A stretch of DNA of 59,777 bases from an uncultured Actinomycetes bacterium (GCA_937148845.1 CAKZRW010000007.1:1-59777); one strand, 5' to 3'. Shown: positions 11,316 through 18,837, counted from the stretch's first letter. The notes: generated by a model not told the origin, from the sequence alone. Numbers and translations are program-made.

Positions 11316-11777
11316 TTAGTTCTTCCGCTCTTCCGGGACCACGATCACTTTGACCTCGGCGGGCTCCACGCTGGGATGCACCGCTACCTTCACCAAGTAG
11401 GTGCCCACCATCTTGATGGGCTCTTCCAGTTCGATGTTACGCTTGTCTACCCTGATCTTGCGGGCAGCGTAGATGGCCGAAGCGATGTCTTGATTGGTAA
11501 CGGAGCCGAACAATCTGTCAGCCGAACCGACCGCCATGGGAATAGTGAGCACCGTCCGCGCCAGGATCTCCCGAGTCTCAGAGGCTCGCTCGGCTTCACG
11601 CCGCGCAGCGGCGGCTTTTTCTTCCATGATCTTGCGCACTTGAGCGATACGACCCGGGGTCGCCACCTCCGCCAGCTTGCGCGGCAAGAGATAGTTCCGG
11701 GCGTACCCGTCGGAGACTTCCGCAACCTCGCCCTTCTTGCCTATCTTCTCCACATCCTGCAGCAAGATTACCTGCAT
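11316..11777 (-). CDS. rplI: 50S ribosomal protein L9 (bL9)
   Basis: L9 is a two-domain protein of the large ribosomal subunit near the base of the L1 stalk. The 153 residues open with the classic MQVILLQDVEKIGKKGEVAEVSDGYARNYL, followed by a long helix rich in Ala, Glu and Arg and a C-terminal RNA-binding domain with RLFGSVTNQDIA. An AAGGAG site precedes the ATG. A 130-bp gap separates it from rpsR and contains a short GC hairpin near 11823-11837. Confidence 0.97.
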   Translation of the reverse strand: MQVILLQDVEKIGKKGEVAEVSDGYARNYLLPRKLAEVATPGRIAQVRKIMEEKAAAARREAERASETREILARTVLTIPMAVGSADRLFGSVTNQDIASAIYAARKIRVDKRNIELEEPIKMVGTYLVKVAVHPSVEPAEVKVIVVPEERKN

Positions 11778-11907
11778 TCGTACTCCTTATGGCTTGTGTC
11801 CTTATGGCAACTGTCCCTAGACCGTGGCCGCCACGGCCTTGCCCACCGTCGTGCACGTGACCGAAAGATACGTCCTCACGGCGGAGGTCCCCCGGAAGAC
11901 CCCTTAC

Positions 11908-12165
11908 TCAGCGCGTGGCATAGGGCAGGAGCGCGAGCTCGCGGGCGAGCTTGATAGCCACGGAGACCTGGCGCTGGTGACGCCGGCAAGCCCCCGTCGT
12001 ACGGCGCGAACGGATCTTGCCCCGCTCCGACATGAACCTGCGCAACGTCGTGAAATCCTTATAGTCGACCTGCTCGATGCCCTCCTTGCAGAAGAAGCAG
12101 GGCTTGCGCCGCCGAGTGCTCGTGGTGGCTTTCGCCCGGCGGGACTGTTTCTTGGAACTCGCCAC
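11908..12165 (-). CDS. rpsR: 30S ribosomal protein S18 (bS18)
   Basis: S18 binds with S6 in the platform of the small subunit. The 85-residue protein contains [31 protein letters not shown] and [11 protein letters not shown], the conserved S18 core. CFFC and a later Cys could make the zinc-binding variant. The start is GTG at 12165 behind GGGAGGT. It follows ssb by 26 bp in the rpsF-ssb-rpsR-rplI cluster. Confidence 0.96.
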   Translation of the reverse strand: MASSKKQSRRAKATTSTRRRKPCFFCKEGIEQVDYKDFTTLRRFMSERGKIRSRRTTGACRRHQRQVSVAIKLARELALLPYATR

Positions 12166-12191
12166 TTGTCAAATACCTCCCTAGAGATGGG

Positions 12192-12635
12192 CTAGAACGG
12201 AATATCGTCGCCCCCAAAATCGACGTCACGGAAATCATCCGGCGGAAGAGCCTCAGCAGCGTTCAGCCGGCCGCCCGAGAACTCAGGCTCGCGCGCCTCG
12301 CCAGGAGGACCTTGGAACACCACGTTGTCGGCGATGATCTCCACCCGGGACCGTTTGCTACCGTCCTGGGCCTCATAGGTGCGTTGCTCCAATCTCCCGT
12401 CCACAGTGACGGCGCGACCTTTGCTCAGGTAGCGGTGGCAGACCTCCCCCTGCTGCCCCCAGACGACCACATCAAAGAAACTGGTTCTTTCGGCCCACTG
12501 TCCCGACGCGTCCTTATAGCTGCGATTGACCGCCACACCGAACTGGCAGACCGGAGTCCCGTTGGGAGTCTGGCGCAGTTCGGGGTCACGGGTGAGATTG
12601 CCAGCAACGACCACACGAGCGAAACTGCGAGCCAT
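12192..12635 (-). CDS. ssb: Single-stranded DNA-binding protein
   Basis: SSB coats single-stranded DNA during replication and repair. The 147-residue protein has an N-terminal OB fold (residues 1 to about 105), with VVVAGNLTRDPELR, FGVAVNRSY and TVDGRLEQRTYE. A short flexible region leads to the acidic C-terminal tip DVDFGGDDIPF, the usual docking site for partner proteins. The ATG at 12635 follows rpsF by 14 bp, with AAAGGAG upstream. Confidence 0.96.
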   Translation of the reverse strand: MARSFARVVVAGNLTRDPELRQTPNGTPVCQFGVAVNRSYKDASGQWAERTSFFDVVVWGQQGEVCHRYLSKGRAVTVDGRLEQRTYEAQDGSKRSRVEIIADNVVFQGPPGEAREPEFSGGRLNAAEALPPDDFRDVDFGGDDIPF

Positions 12636-12649
12636 CTTCGCTCCTTTGT

Positions 12650-13006
12650 TCAGACTTGACCGGATGGGTCAGTACCGGCAGTCGCCACAGGCTCGGCGAC
12701 CTGCTGCGGCAGTGCGAACGGCTTCTCATGTCGTATGGGCCGGAAGCGTAGAACTGCCTCGGTGATCCCCAGCACACGGGTCACCTCGTTCAAGGTCTGC
12801 GGAGTCGACTGGAAATAGAGAAAGCAGTAATAGCCGTCCGCTTGGTGTTTGATTTCGTAGGCGAAACGCTTCTTGCCCCACTCCTCAGTCTTGACTACGA
12901 CACCGCCATCTTTGGCGATGATCTCTTTGATGCGGTCGAGAACCGCAACGCGGTCTTGCTCCTCTGCATCGGAGCGCAGGATGATAGCTAGCTCGTAGCT
13001 GTTCAG
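12650..13006 (-). CDS. rpsF: 30S ribosomal protein S6 (bS6), apparent CTG start
   Basis: The frame encodes a 118-residue S6: NSYELAIILRSDAEEQ at the start, WGKKRFAYEIKHQADGYYCF in the middle and a Pro/Ala tail. No ATG, GTG or TTG lies in frame between the upstream stop and this conserved N-terminus. The only suitable initiator is the CTG at 13006, set 9 bases after a perfect AGGAGG. S6 binds S18 and heads the ribosomal cluster followed by ssb. It is easily missed by gene callers that disallow CTG. Identity as S6 is nearly certain; the CTG start is an inference from the reading frame. Confidence 0.9.
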   Translation of the reverse strand: MNSYELAIILRSDAEEQDRVAVLDRIKEIIAKDGGVVVKTEEWGKKRFAYEIKHQADGYYCFLYFQSTPQTLNEVTRVLGITEAVLRFRPIRHEKPFALPQQVAEPVATAGTDPSGQV

Positions 13007-13131
13007 TTTGAACCACCTCCTACGGTCTAAGCGGCCCCGGCCTCTCTGCCGGAGCAGGGGTGTGATATGAAGATGTTACACACGTCGCCGGACAGTCACC
13101 TGCCGCCTCTTGCGGTCGACGTGAATAGCGC

Positions 13132-13137
13132 AGTATA
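13132..13137 (-). promoter_or_regulatory. Possible -10 element upstream of rpsF
   Basis: A TATACT box on the minus strand lies about 125 bp upstream of rpsF, with no good -35 match. The rest of the 374-bp gap from 13007 to 13380 shows no convincing gene, RNA or terminator on either strand. Low confidence. Confidence 0.25.
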
Positions 13138-13380
13138 CACTGATGCCTAGCCTGGGACCAGCCTGCGCGGGTAGCTTGCCCTCGCACGCATCAGGCAGAC
13201 CGTGGGAAAGTCTCCTGTCGCATGTTGGAGCACCCGGTCAGGCCCGCGGAGTCTTTCTCACCCGATGGCCTTGTCGGTACACTCCGAGAAGCCGGGCGAG
13301 GTGGCGGACACGCTTCTTGCGCTCACCACCCCGCCCCCAGCCAGGTGTTCAGGAGGCTCGCTGAAGACCAGGATAGTCCA

Positions 13381-14565
13381 TCATCGGCCGGTGCCAGGAC
13401 CAGCCGCCCCAGCGCTCGTGTCCGCTTCCGCGGTCCCCGTCTCTGCAGATGCTGGAACGGGGGCAGGGCCGGCCGCGGCCACTGGAGCAGGACCGCCTGC
13501 CACGCCCGGGCCACCCGGAACCGGCGTCCAGCCTGGCGGGTAGGGCGGATATGGCCCGGGGTACCCACTCTGCCGCGCCCTCCGCTTTCGGGCAGCGGCG
13601 CGCCAGATCAGATAGACCACCAGAGCGATGATCGCCAGCACAACGACCACCGGAATCAGGACGCCCAGGCCGCGGATGATGGCATTGAAGGCGTCGACGA
13701 GGTTGCGGAGGGCATCTTTCAAAGCTGTGATTACGCCCCACTCGGTGGACGTAGCGACCGTCACCCCGCGTTCGTAGATGGTGAGGGTGAGAGTGGAGTA
13801 GGCGGTGTGCTCATCGAGGTAGCGCAAGCGCCCTTTCAGGCTTTCCAAATCGGCCTGGGCATTGGCCAGATACTGTTGGACCGACAAGATCTCATCCACA
13901 GTCTTGGCCCGGGCCAGCAGATCCCGCAGAGCCCTCACCTGCGCCTCGGCGTTGACGACCCGCGCCTGCAGGTCCACATACTCCTCAGTCACGTCCTGAG
14001 TCTGGATGCGCCGGTTCTTGAGCGTGCCCAGACCCCCCGCGTCAGCCAAAGCCCGGTCGAAGGAAGCGGCAGGCACCCGCAGAGCGATCACGCCACTCTG
14101 CATCACGCCCTCCTCTCCCGAAGCAGAGGAGCTGGAACTGATCACGTACCCTCCATAGCGATCGGCCAAGAGCAAGGCCCGGGTGAAAACACTCTGGAAC
14201 TGACCCTTCTCGACCTCGATCTCGAGTTGAGCATCAGAGATGATCTTCTGGCTCGCAGCCCGCTCCCAAGCGGTCAGATTTCCGCCGACGGGGCTGACGG
14301 GGGCGTAGCCTCCCGTCGCTGCTGTGGTACTGGTCCATACTGTCGTCGCCGTCGCGGGCATACCGCTGTCGCTCCCCCCAGCGGCCTCCCCCTCTTCGCT
14401 GGGACGGCCTTCGGTATAGATGCCCTCCGGCGTCGTCTGTCCCACGTCTGTCTTCGAAGAAGACTCGGTGCTGCACCCCCCCATCCCCACCAGTCCAGCA
14501 ATAAGAAGTAGGAGCGCTGCTCCCCCTGCCGCGAACCACCAACGATGTCTGCGCCGCTTCTTCAT
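13381..14565 (-). CDS. DUF4349 lipoprotein
   Basis: This 394-residue putative surface lipoprotein has a basic N-terminus, a hydrophobic helix, and a lipobox ending G-G-C at about residue 31, followed by a Ser/Thr/Gly-rich linker. The central DUF4349 region carries KIISDAQLEIEVEKGQF, VIALRVPAASFDRAL, a long coiled coil with VTEEYVDLQARVVNAEAQVRAL, and TLTIYERG. A transmembrane helix near residues 300-325 and a Pro/Gly/Ala-rich tail follow. The family's function is unknown; an envelope role is inferred. It follows ccdA on the same strand after about 100 bp. Confidence 0.85.
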   Translation of the reverse strand: MKKRRRHRWWFAAGGAALLLLIAGLVGMGGCSTESSSKTDVGQTTPEGIYTEGRPSEEGEAAGGSDSGMPATATTVWTSTTAATGGYAPVSPVGGNLTAWERAASQKIISDAQLEIEVEKGQFQSVFTRALLLADRYGGYVISSSSSASGEEGVMQSGVIALRVPAASFDRALADAGGLGTLKNRRIQTQDVTEEYVDLQARVVNAEAQVRALRDLLARAKTVDEILSVQQYLANAQADLESLKGRLRYLDEHTAYSTLTLTIYERGVTVATSTEWGVITALKDALRNLVDAFNAIIRGLGVLIPVVVVLAIIALVVYLIWRAAARKRRARQSGYPGPYPPYPPGWTPVPGGPGVAGGPAPVAAAGPAPVPASAETGTAEADTSAGAAGPGTGR

Positions 14566-14669
14566 GGCTCACCCCCGATCCTGCCTTGCCGATGCCCTCT
14601 TCGACGCGCCGCCGCGAGCAGCAGTTCCTCTGACCCCTGGGATCCGCGCTGACTGGGCGCAGTCACCGC

Positions 14670-15386
14670 CTACGCTGGCACCCAGCTTGGCAAGAGCCCG
14701 CTCAGTCGCTCGGACCAGCCCAGTAGGAGCAGCACCCCGTAGGCCGCTAGAATCAGCCCGCATACCAGCTGCACCGTACGCAGATGCCGGCGCACGCGCT
14801 CAAGGCCGCGCAACACTCTCCCCACAAGAAGGCCCACGAGGATGAAGGGAACGCCGAGGCCGGCCGAATATACGAAAAGGAGAGCCGCTCCTCCTGCGGG
14901 CTGAGCCCCCGAAAGGGCTAGCGCCAGAATGGCTGCTAGCACCGGACCCACGCAGGGGCTCCAGCCCAGAGCGAACGCGACGCCAAGGAGAAAGGCGCCC
15001 ACCGGGCCGCGCGGAACCCGACCCAGTAGCGGCCTCAGGTCACGGTTCATGAACCTGGGAAGCGAACCCACAGCCAGCAAGACGCCCAGAATCACGAGGA
15101 GACCGCCAGCCACCAACTGAAGAAGCCTAGGGTCGGGTACCAGATCGCCTAGGAGCGCCAGTCCGGCCCCCAAGAGGGTGAACACGACCGAAAAACCGAG
15201 CACGAAAACGAAGGTACTAAGCAGTAGTCGTCCCCCCTTAGCTTCTAGCTCGTCGACCCCAAGGCCAGATACGTAGGAGAGATACGCAGGAAGGAGAGGT
15301 AGAACGCAAGGGCTGAAGAAGCTGGCTGCTCCCGCGGCCAGCGCCACCAAGAAAGCAACCGGCCCCAGCTCAGCGGGCAAGTCCAT
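14670..15386 (-). CDS. ccdA: Cytochrome c biogenesis protein CcdA (thiol-disulfide electron carrier)
   Basis: CcdA moves electrons from cytoplasmic thioredoxin across the membrane to extracytoplasmic thiol proteins. The 238-residue protein is almost wholly hydrophobic, with about six helices. It holds the two redox cysteines in the expected places, SFFSPCVLPLLPAYLSY in the first helix and GWSPCVGPVLAAIL in the fourth. The ATG at 15386 lies 17 bp inside the upstream TlpA-like selenoprotein gene, so the two are coupled and are probably redox partners. Thioredoxin lies at the head of the same gene run. Confidence 0.94.
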   Translation of the reverse strand: MDLPAELGPVAFLVALAAGAASFFSPCVLPLLPAYLSYVSGLGVDELEAKGGRLLLSTFVFVLGFSVVFTLLGAGLALLGDLVPDPRLLQLVAGGLLVILGVLLAVGSLPRFMNRDLRPLLGRVPRGPVGAFLLGVAFALGWSPCVGPVLAAILALALSGAQPAGGAALLFVYSAGLGVPFILVGLLVGRVLRGLERVRRHLRTVQLVCGLILAAYGVLLLLGWSERLSGLLPSWVPA

Positions 15387-15882
15387 GGGCGAGAGAAAGA
15401 AGGCGGGCGTAATCGACCGCCCCCACTATCCTTTCGCGGATCTTACCTTGAGCGTCGATCAGTAAGAGGGTAGGAACGTACCGGACCTTGAACATGGAAC
15501 CTATCCCACTGTCGTCCAAGAGCACCGGGAAAGCATAGCCTTCGCCTGTGACCAGTCTGCGCATGCCTTCGCTGTCCCTGGAAGGCGCCACCACCAGGAG
15601 GTCAGCCAGTTCGCTGTTTTCTCGATAGAACCTATCGAGGTCCGGCGCTTCCGCCCGACAAGCCGGTCAGCCGCTGGTCGCATAGACGAGAAAGAAAGGT
15701 CTGCCCCGGAAGCCGTCGGATGAGAGGACGGTACCGTGCAAAGTGACTCCAGCGAAGCCAGGCGCCATTCTTCCGGGGGTCACGCCCACTTCAGTGGTCT
15801 TCCCGCTGCCGCACGCCGCGACAGCGAATACGACCAACAAGAACACACTCGCCGCAAGTAGAAAGGCTCCGGCTACCCGCAT
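15370..15882 (-). CDS. TlpA-like thioredoxin-fold lipoprotein with selenocysteine (UxxC)
   Basis: One frame runs from ATG 15882 to the stop at 15370, interrupted only by a TGA at 15667-15669 where redoxins have the first active-site Cys. The protein would have 170 residues: a signal peptide with lipobox V-A-A-C24, a redoxin core FFLVYATSG-U72-PAC75-RAEAPDL, and the C-terminal half with the cis-Pro strand VRYVPTLLLIDAQGKI. A Cys at C75 completes U-P-A-C. A SECIS-like hairpin follows the UGA. It overlaps ccdA by 17 bp, which points to reduction by CcdA. Without recoding, both halves would be non-functional fragments. The ribosome site is weak. Confidence 0.87.
15621..15639 (-). promoter_or_regulatory. 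Candidate bacterial SECIS hairpin of the TlpA-like gene
   Basis: On the mRNA, an 8-bp perfect stem (CUCGAUAG with CUAUCGAG) closes a GUU loop. The loop begins 35 nt after the UGA, and its first base is G. The bacterial SECIS model expects a hairpin with a small loop 16 to 37 nt after UGA and a G in the first two loop positions, so this fits. Confidence 0.72.
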
Positions 15883-16010
15883 CCCACCGAGCAGCCGAAA
15901 ACGAGAGCCGAGCGCACTGAGCAGGGCTGATGAGGCTCGAGTTTCCTGTCCGCAGCCTACCACCTGCATCCTCCGGTCGCTTCGCGCGTGTCGTGTCGAC
16001 TTGGCAGGTC

Positions 16011-16823
16011 CTAGCCTTTCTTTCGCCCGCTCGCCCGGGCAGCAGCTGGACTGGACATTTGAGCCCCACCCGTGGCAGTTTGTGTGCGCAGGCGTCCATG
16101 CTTGGCGAAATGCCAGGTGCCGACGGCACCGACCACCACCATGCCTATAGCGATCCACTGCTGCTGGGTAAGACCGAGAGCTACCGGCTCGTTTGTGCGG
16201 ATGAACTCCACCAGGAACCGTTCTATGCCTGCCAATACCGCGTAGGCGAAGATCAGCGGACCCTCCCGAATAAAGCGGGGACTGATGACCCAGACGAGCA
16301 GAGCGAAGATGACTAGCGACGCTGCACTCTCGTAGAGCTGCGTGGGGTGCACAGGAACAGTGGTCGGGGGAAGACCTTTGGGAAAAGTCATCCCCCAGGG
16401 GAGATCGGTGGGTACCCCGTAGTCATCCCCCCGCAGGAAGCAACCTATGCGACCCACGGCATAGCCTACTGAGACCGCTATGGCTCCCGCATCCATAACC
16501 GCGGCGAGGCGTTGCTCGGAAAGCAGGGTGACGACCACCACCCCGAAGATAGCCCCGAACAGTCCGCCGAACCATACCAGGCCGCCGCCACTCCAAAGGT
16601 TCTCAGGCCACTGCTCGGGGTGGATGATCAAGTAGTGGATCTTCGCCCCGAGTAGGCCACCTACTATGGCGGCGATGAGCAGGGGGTAGATGAAATCAGG
16701 TTTGACGCCGCGCTTCTTGAACTGCCAGTGAGCGACAAATCCGGCCGAGATGAAGGCCAGAGCGATCATGACCCCGAACGAATTTATGGTGAATCCGCCG
16801 ATGTGGAACAGTTCCGGGTACAT
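16011..16823 (-). CDS. lgt: Prolipoprotein diacylglyceryl transferase Lgt
   Basis: Lgt transfers diacylglycerol from phosphatidylglycerol to the lipobox Cys of prolipoproteins. The 270-residue protein has about seven membrane helices, the N-terminal GLLGAKIHYLI segment and the Lgt signature in variant form, VGRIGCFLRGDDYG, followed by PVHPTQLYES and a late FLVEFIRTNEP block. The ATG at 16823 has AGAGGAGGG directly upstream; a 14-codon longer frame is less likely. Its immediate downstream neighbour is a lipobox-bearing selenoprotein, a natural substrate. Confidence 0.95.
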   Translation of the reverse strand: MYPELFHIGGFTINSFGVMIALAFISAGFVAHWQFKKRGVKPDFIYPLLIAAIVGGLLGAKIHYLIIHPEQWPENLWSGGGLVWFGGLFGAIFGVVVVTLLSEQRLAAVMDAGAIAVSVGYAVGRIGCFLRGDDYGVPTDLPWGMTFPKGLPPTTVPVHPTQLYESAASLVIFALLVWVISPRFIREGPLIFAYAVLAGIERFLVEFIRTNEPVALGLTQQQWIAIGMVVVGAVGTWHFAKHGRLRTQTATGGAQMSSPAAARASGRKKG

Positions 16824-16876
16824 GACCCTCCTCTTTTGCAGGGGAAGCCCCCCACCACCCGACACGCGTTGGCCGC

Positions 16877-16885
16877 ATTATCTCA
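16877..16885 (-). promoter_or_regulatory. Possible extended -10 promoter for lgt
   Basis: The minus strand reads TGA-GATAAT, an extended -10 match. It directly adjoins the 16-bp palindrome and lies about 55 bp upstream of the lgt start. There is no clear -35. It could allow lgt transcription independent of trxA. Confidence 0.35.
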
Positions 16886-16921
16886 CGCGGCGGGTGGCGC
16901 CGACCGGCGCCACCCGCCGCG
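16886..16921. terminator. Perfect 16-bp GC-rich hairpin between fmdB and lgt
   Basis: Arms 16886-16901 and 16906-16921 pair exactly around a GACC loop (plus strand). There is no T-run after either arm, so it may be a weak or Rho-assisted terminator, an mRNA processing signal, or a member of the same palindrome class as the one in purL, whose coding-strand loop is also GACC. Confidence 0.5.
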
Positions 16922-16954
16922 CCCCTTCGGGCCTCACGGACCCGTCTAACTTGC

Positions 16955-17182
16955 TCAACTGAACCCCGAGCGTGGCGTACAACTGCTGCTGGGAACGCAG
17001 CGCCCCGTTTCCAGGCAGGCCCCCAAGACCAACCCGGTCACGCCCCCGAAACCCGTGATCCGTTGTTCTACGTCCCGGGCACCGCACTCGGGGCATACTT
17101 TGGCCTCGTCCTTGAGAAAACCGAGTACGAAGACCTCGAACTCCTTGCCGCACGAGCGGCATCTCAGATCATAAGACGCCAT
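16955..17182 (-). CDS. FmdB-family zinc-ribbon protein
   Basis: This 75-residue protein begins MASYDLRCRSCGKEFEVFV and continues KVCPECGA, the two CxxC knuckles of FmdB/CxxC_CxxC_SSSS regulators. The Ser-rich tail carries CVPSSSC, matching the family's name. These proteins are suspected regulators or metal-site accessories without a settled role. It sits between the thioredoxin-fold selenoprotein and lgt, with a 16-bp gap upstream, so it probably belongs to the redox operon. Confidence 0.8.
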   Translation of the reverse strand: MASYDLRCRSCGKEFEVFVLGFLKDEAKVCPECGARDVEQRITGFGGVTGLVLGACLETGRCVPSSSCTPRSGFS

Positions 17183-17198
17183 GCCTCACCTCTCGTAG

Positions 17199-17570
17199 CT
17201 AGGTGTGCTCTCCCTCAACCGCAGGGTCGGGTCCGGCAGCGCCAGCAAAGGGCTCCACCCCCAGTTCGGCTAGCTGTGCTTCGACCCAGTAGATGTTTAT
17301 GCCACTGGGGTGTTTCACCTGGTCACCCACCAGGACCATAGGCAGACGCATGCGATCGGCCACTGCCGCCGCCAGCTGCGGGTACTGCTCAAGTTCGGGA
17401 TCGGCCACATCCACATATCGCAGAGGGTCGACCCCACCCGTCCGCCGGCTAAGGTCGGCGTTCATGAACTGTACTACCTCTTCCAGAGATAGTCGGGGGC
17501 CTCAACCTCCGCTCCTCCACCAGTCTGCATAGCGCGAACCTACTATGACCAGCACCTTATCGTTACCCAC
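17199..17570 (-). CDS. Small thioredoxin-fold selenoprotein, family not recognised
   Basis: The frame from GTG 17570 to 17199 contains one TGA (17502-17504) at codon 23, giving 123 residues with the local motif S-G-G-U-G-P-R. The GTG follows GGAG by six bases. The pattern is thioredoxin-like: a first strand KVLVIVG, Sec at the start of helix 1, then strand RYVDVADPE, a helix, a probable cis-Pro strand LPMVLVGDQV, and a last helix. No resolving Cys lies near the Sec. A strong SECIS-like hairpin follows the UGA. I do not recognise a named family; a distant likeness to small YuzD/DUF1462-like proteins is possible. It lies between trxA and fmdB on the same strand. Confidence 0.78.
17473..17493 (-). 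promoter_or_regulatory. Candidate bacterial SECIS hairpin of the thioredoxin-fold selenoprotein
   Basis: On the mRNA a 9-bp stem (ACUAUCUCU with AGAGGUAGU, one G-U pair) closes a GGA loop that starts 17 nt after the UGA. The G-initial small loop and the distance both match the bacterial SECIS model. Confidence 0.72.
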
Positions 17571-17644
17571 GCTTGTCTCCGTTATCTGAGGCGCGCTTTG
17601 CGCCCGGTTGTCGTTGCGGCCGTACGCCGAGGTCTCAAAACGAA

Positions 17645-17971
17645 TCAGACCAGCCCGAACTCTGCCTCGTAATCCTTCTGCCCCCGCGCTCCGATCAACT
17701 GCTTCACCAACTGGCCACCCTTGAAGAGGATGACCGTAGGTATGCTCATGATGCCGTAACGCGCAGCCAACTCTTGGTTCTGATCCACGTTGACCTTGAT
17801 CACAGTCACTTTACCCGCGTGATCGCTTGCCAGTTTCTCCAAGACTGGCCCCACCATCCGACAAGGACCGCACCACGGAGCCCAGAAATCGACCACTACA
17901 GGAAGGGTGGAAGTCGAAACAATCCTATCGAACTCCTGTGTGCTCACGTCCTGCACGCCACCAGCACCCAT
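17645..17971 (-). CDS. trxA: Thioredoxin
   Basis: Thioredoxin is the general cytoplasmic dithiol reductant. The 108-residue protein has the standard active site VVDFWAPWCGPCRMVGPVLE and the cis-Pro segment YGIMSIPTVILFKGG. The ATG at 17971 has AAGGAG upstream; the frame extends five codons further. It heads the minus-strand run selenoprotein-fmdB-lgt-selenoTlpA-ccdA and is the likely electron donor for CcdA. An extended -10 promoter and a CsoR/CstR-like palindrome lie about 65 to 100 bp upstream. Confidence 0.96.
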   Translation of the reverse strand: MGAGGVQDVSTQEFDRIVSTSTLPVVVDFWAPWCGPCRMVGPVLEKLASDHAGKVTVIKVNVDQNQELAARYGIMSIPTVILFKGGQLVKQLIGARGQKDYEAEFGLV

Positions 17972-18032
17972 GACTCTCTCCTTCACTCGTTCCGCCGGCC
18001 TCCCGGCCCTCTTGGTTCTGACCTGCGAGCGT

Positions 18033-18041
18033 ATTATACCA
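18033..18041 (-). promoter_or_regulatory. Extended -10 promoter of the trxA redox operon
   Basis: The minus strand reads TGG-TATAAT, a perfect -10 box with the TGn extension, about 60 bp upstream of trxA. No TTGACA-like -35 is present; that position is occupied by the palindrome at 18049-18070, which suggests activator- or repressor-dependent control. Confidence 0.6.
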
Positions 18042-18048
18042 GGTCTTG

Positions 18049-18070
18049 AAGATACCCCAGGGGGTATCTT
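18049..18070. promoter_or_regulatory. CsoR/CstR-like operator palindrome
   Basis: Ten-base arms AAGATACCCC and GGGGTATCTT flank a central AG. The ATACCCC...GGGGTAT form resembles operators of CsoR-family repressors, which sense Cu(I) (CsoR) or persulfides (CstR). It overlaps the -35 zone of the trxA promoter. The identity of the regulator is inferred; none is encoded in the window. Confidence 0.55.
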
Positions 18071-18180
18071 TGGTATCTAGTCCTGCCACGCTCACGCGAT
18101 CCTTTCTACCCCGGCTTGTTACCCGAAGCCAGCATCAGGTAACCTATCCCTGCCTTTTGGGCGGCAGAGGAGGTGCCGTT

Positions 18181-18837
18181 GTGAAAATCACGTACTTCGG
18201 TCATTCAGCTTTTCTCCTGGAGAGCGCCGACGGCACACGCGTCATCATCGACCCCTACCGCTCCGGAGCCTATGGGGGTGCGCTTCGCTACGGCGCTATC
18301 AACGAGAGAGCGGACGCAGTGGTGGCGAGCCATGAACACGACGACCACGGAGCCACGGACACCATCCCCGGCAAGCCCCGGGTATTCGTGCATCCCTCTG
18401 AGGAGCAAGTGGGGCCCTGGCGGATCAAGGGTGTGGACGTCTATCACGACACCGAAAGTGGGAAGAGCCGGGGCAAGAACACCATAATCATCCTGGACGA
18501 TGGCGACCTCAGATTGGCTCACCTGGGTGACCTCGGTCACCCACTGGACGACGCTACAGTAGAAGCCATCGGACCTGTGGATGTCCTTTTGGTGCCGGTA
18601 GGTGGACATTTCACCATCGACCATCGGCAGGCGGCGGAAGTGGTGCAAAGCCTGGCTCCGCGGGTCATCATCCCCATGCATTACAAGACCGACAAGGTGG
18701 ACTTCCCAATCACCGCGGTGGAGCCGTTCCTTTCGACTCAAACAGCGGTCGAGAAGAAGAGCCAGCCCACCCTGGAGCTCACCCGGGCCTCTCTCCCGAT
18801 AGAACGCACCACCATCGTCTTGGCCCAGGCCCGGTAA
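18181..18837 (+). CDS. UPF0173-type metal-dependent hydrolase (metallo-beta-lactamase fold)
   Basis: This 218-residue protein opens with VKITYFGHSAFLLES and IIDPYRSGAYGG, then has the metal motif SHEHDDHGA and later LGDLGHPL, VPVGGHFTID and IPMHYKT. This is the pattern of UlaG-like/UPF0173 Zn hydrolases, whose substrate is unknown. I chose the GTG at 18181 with AGAGGAGG upstream; the longer frame from 18046 has no homology. It is divergent from trxA across the operator region. Confidence 0.9.
   Translation: MKITYFGHSAFLLESADGTRVIIDPYRSGAYGGALRYGAINERADAVVASHEHDDHGATDTIPGKPRVFVHPSEEQVGPWRIKGVDVYHDTESGKSRGKNTIIILDDGDLRLAHLGDLGHPLDDATVEAIGPVDVLLVPVGGHFTIDHRQAAEVVQSLAPRVIIPMHYKTDKVDFPITAVEPFLSTQTAVEKKSQPTLELTRASLPIERTTIVLAQAR

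Noticed and set aside
13143-13364. Plus-strand frames in the gap between rpsF and the DUF4349 gene
   Set aside because: Composition is Arg/Pro/Ser-rich, there is no ribosome site and there are no domains. I also looked for a tRNA or small selenoprotein here and found no convincing structure or motif.
15667-16158. Reading the TlpA-like gene as two broken fragments (pseudogene)
   Set aside because: The frame is intact on both sides of a single TGA at the catalytic position, a SECIS-like hairpin follows, and the gene is coupled to ccdA, so selenocysteine is the better explanation.
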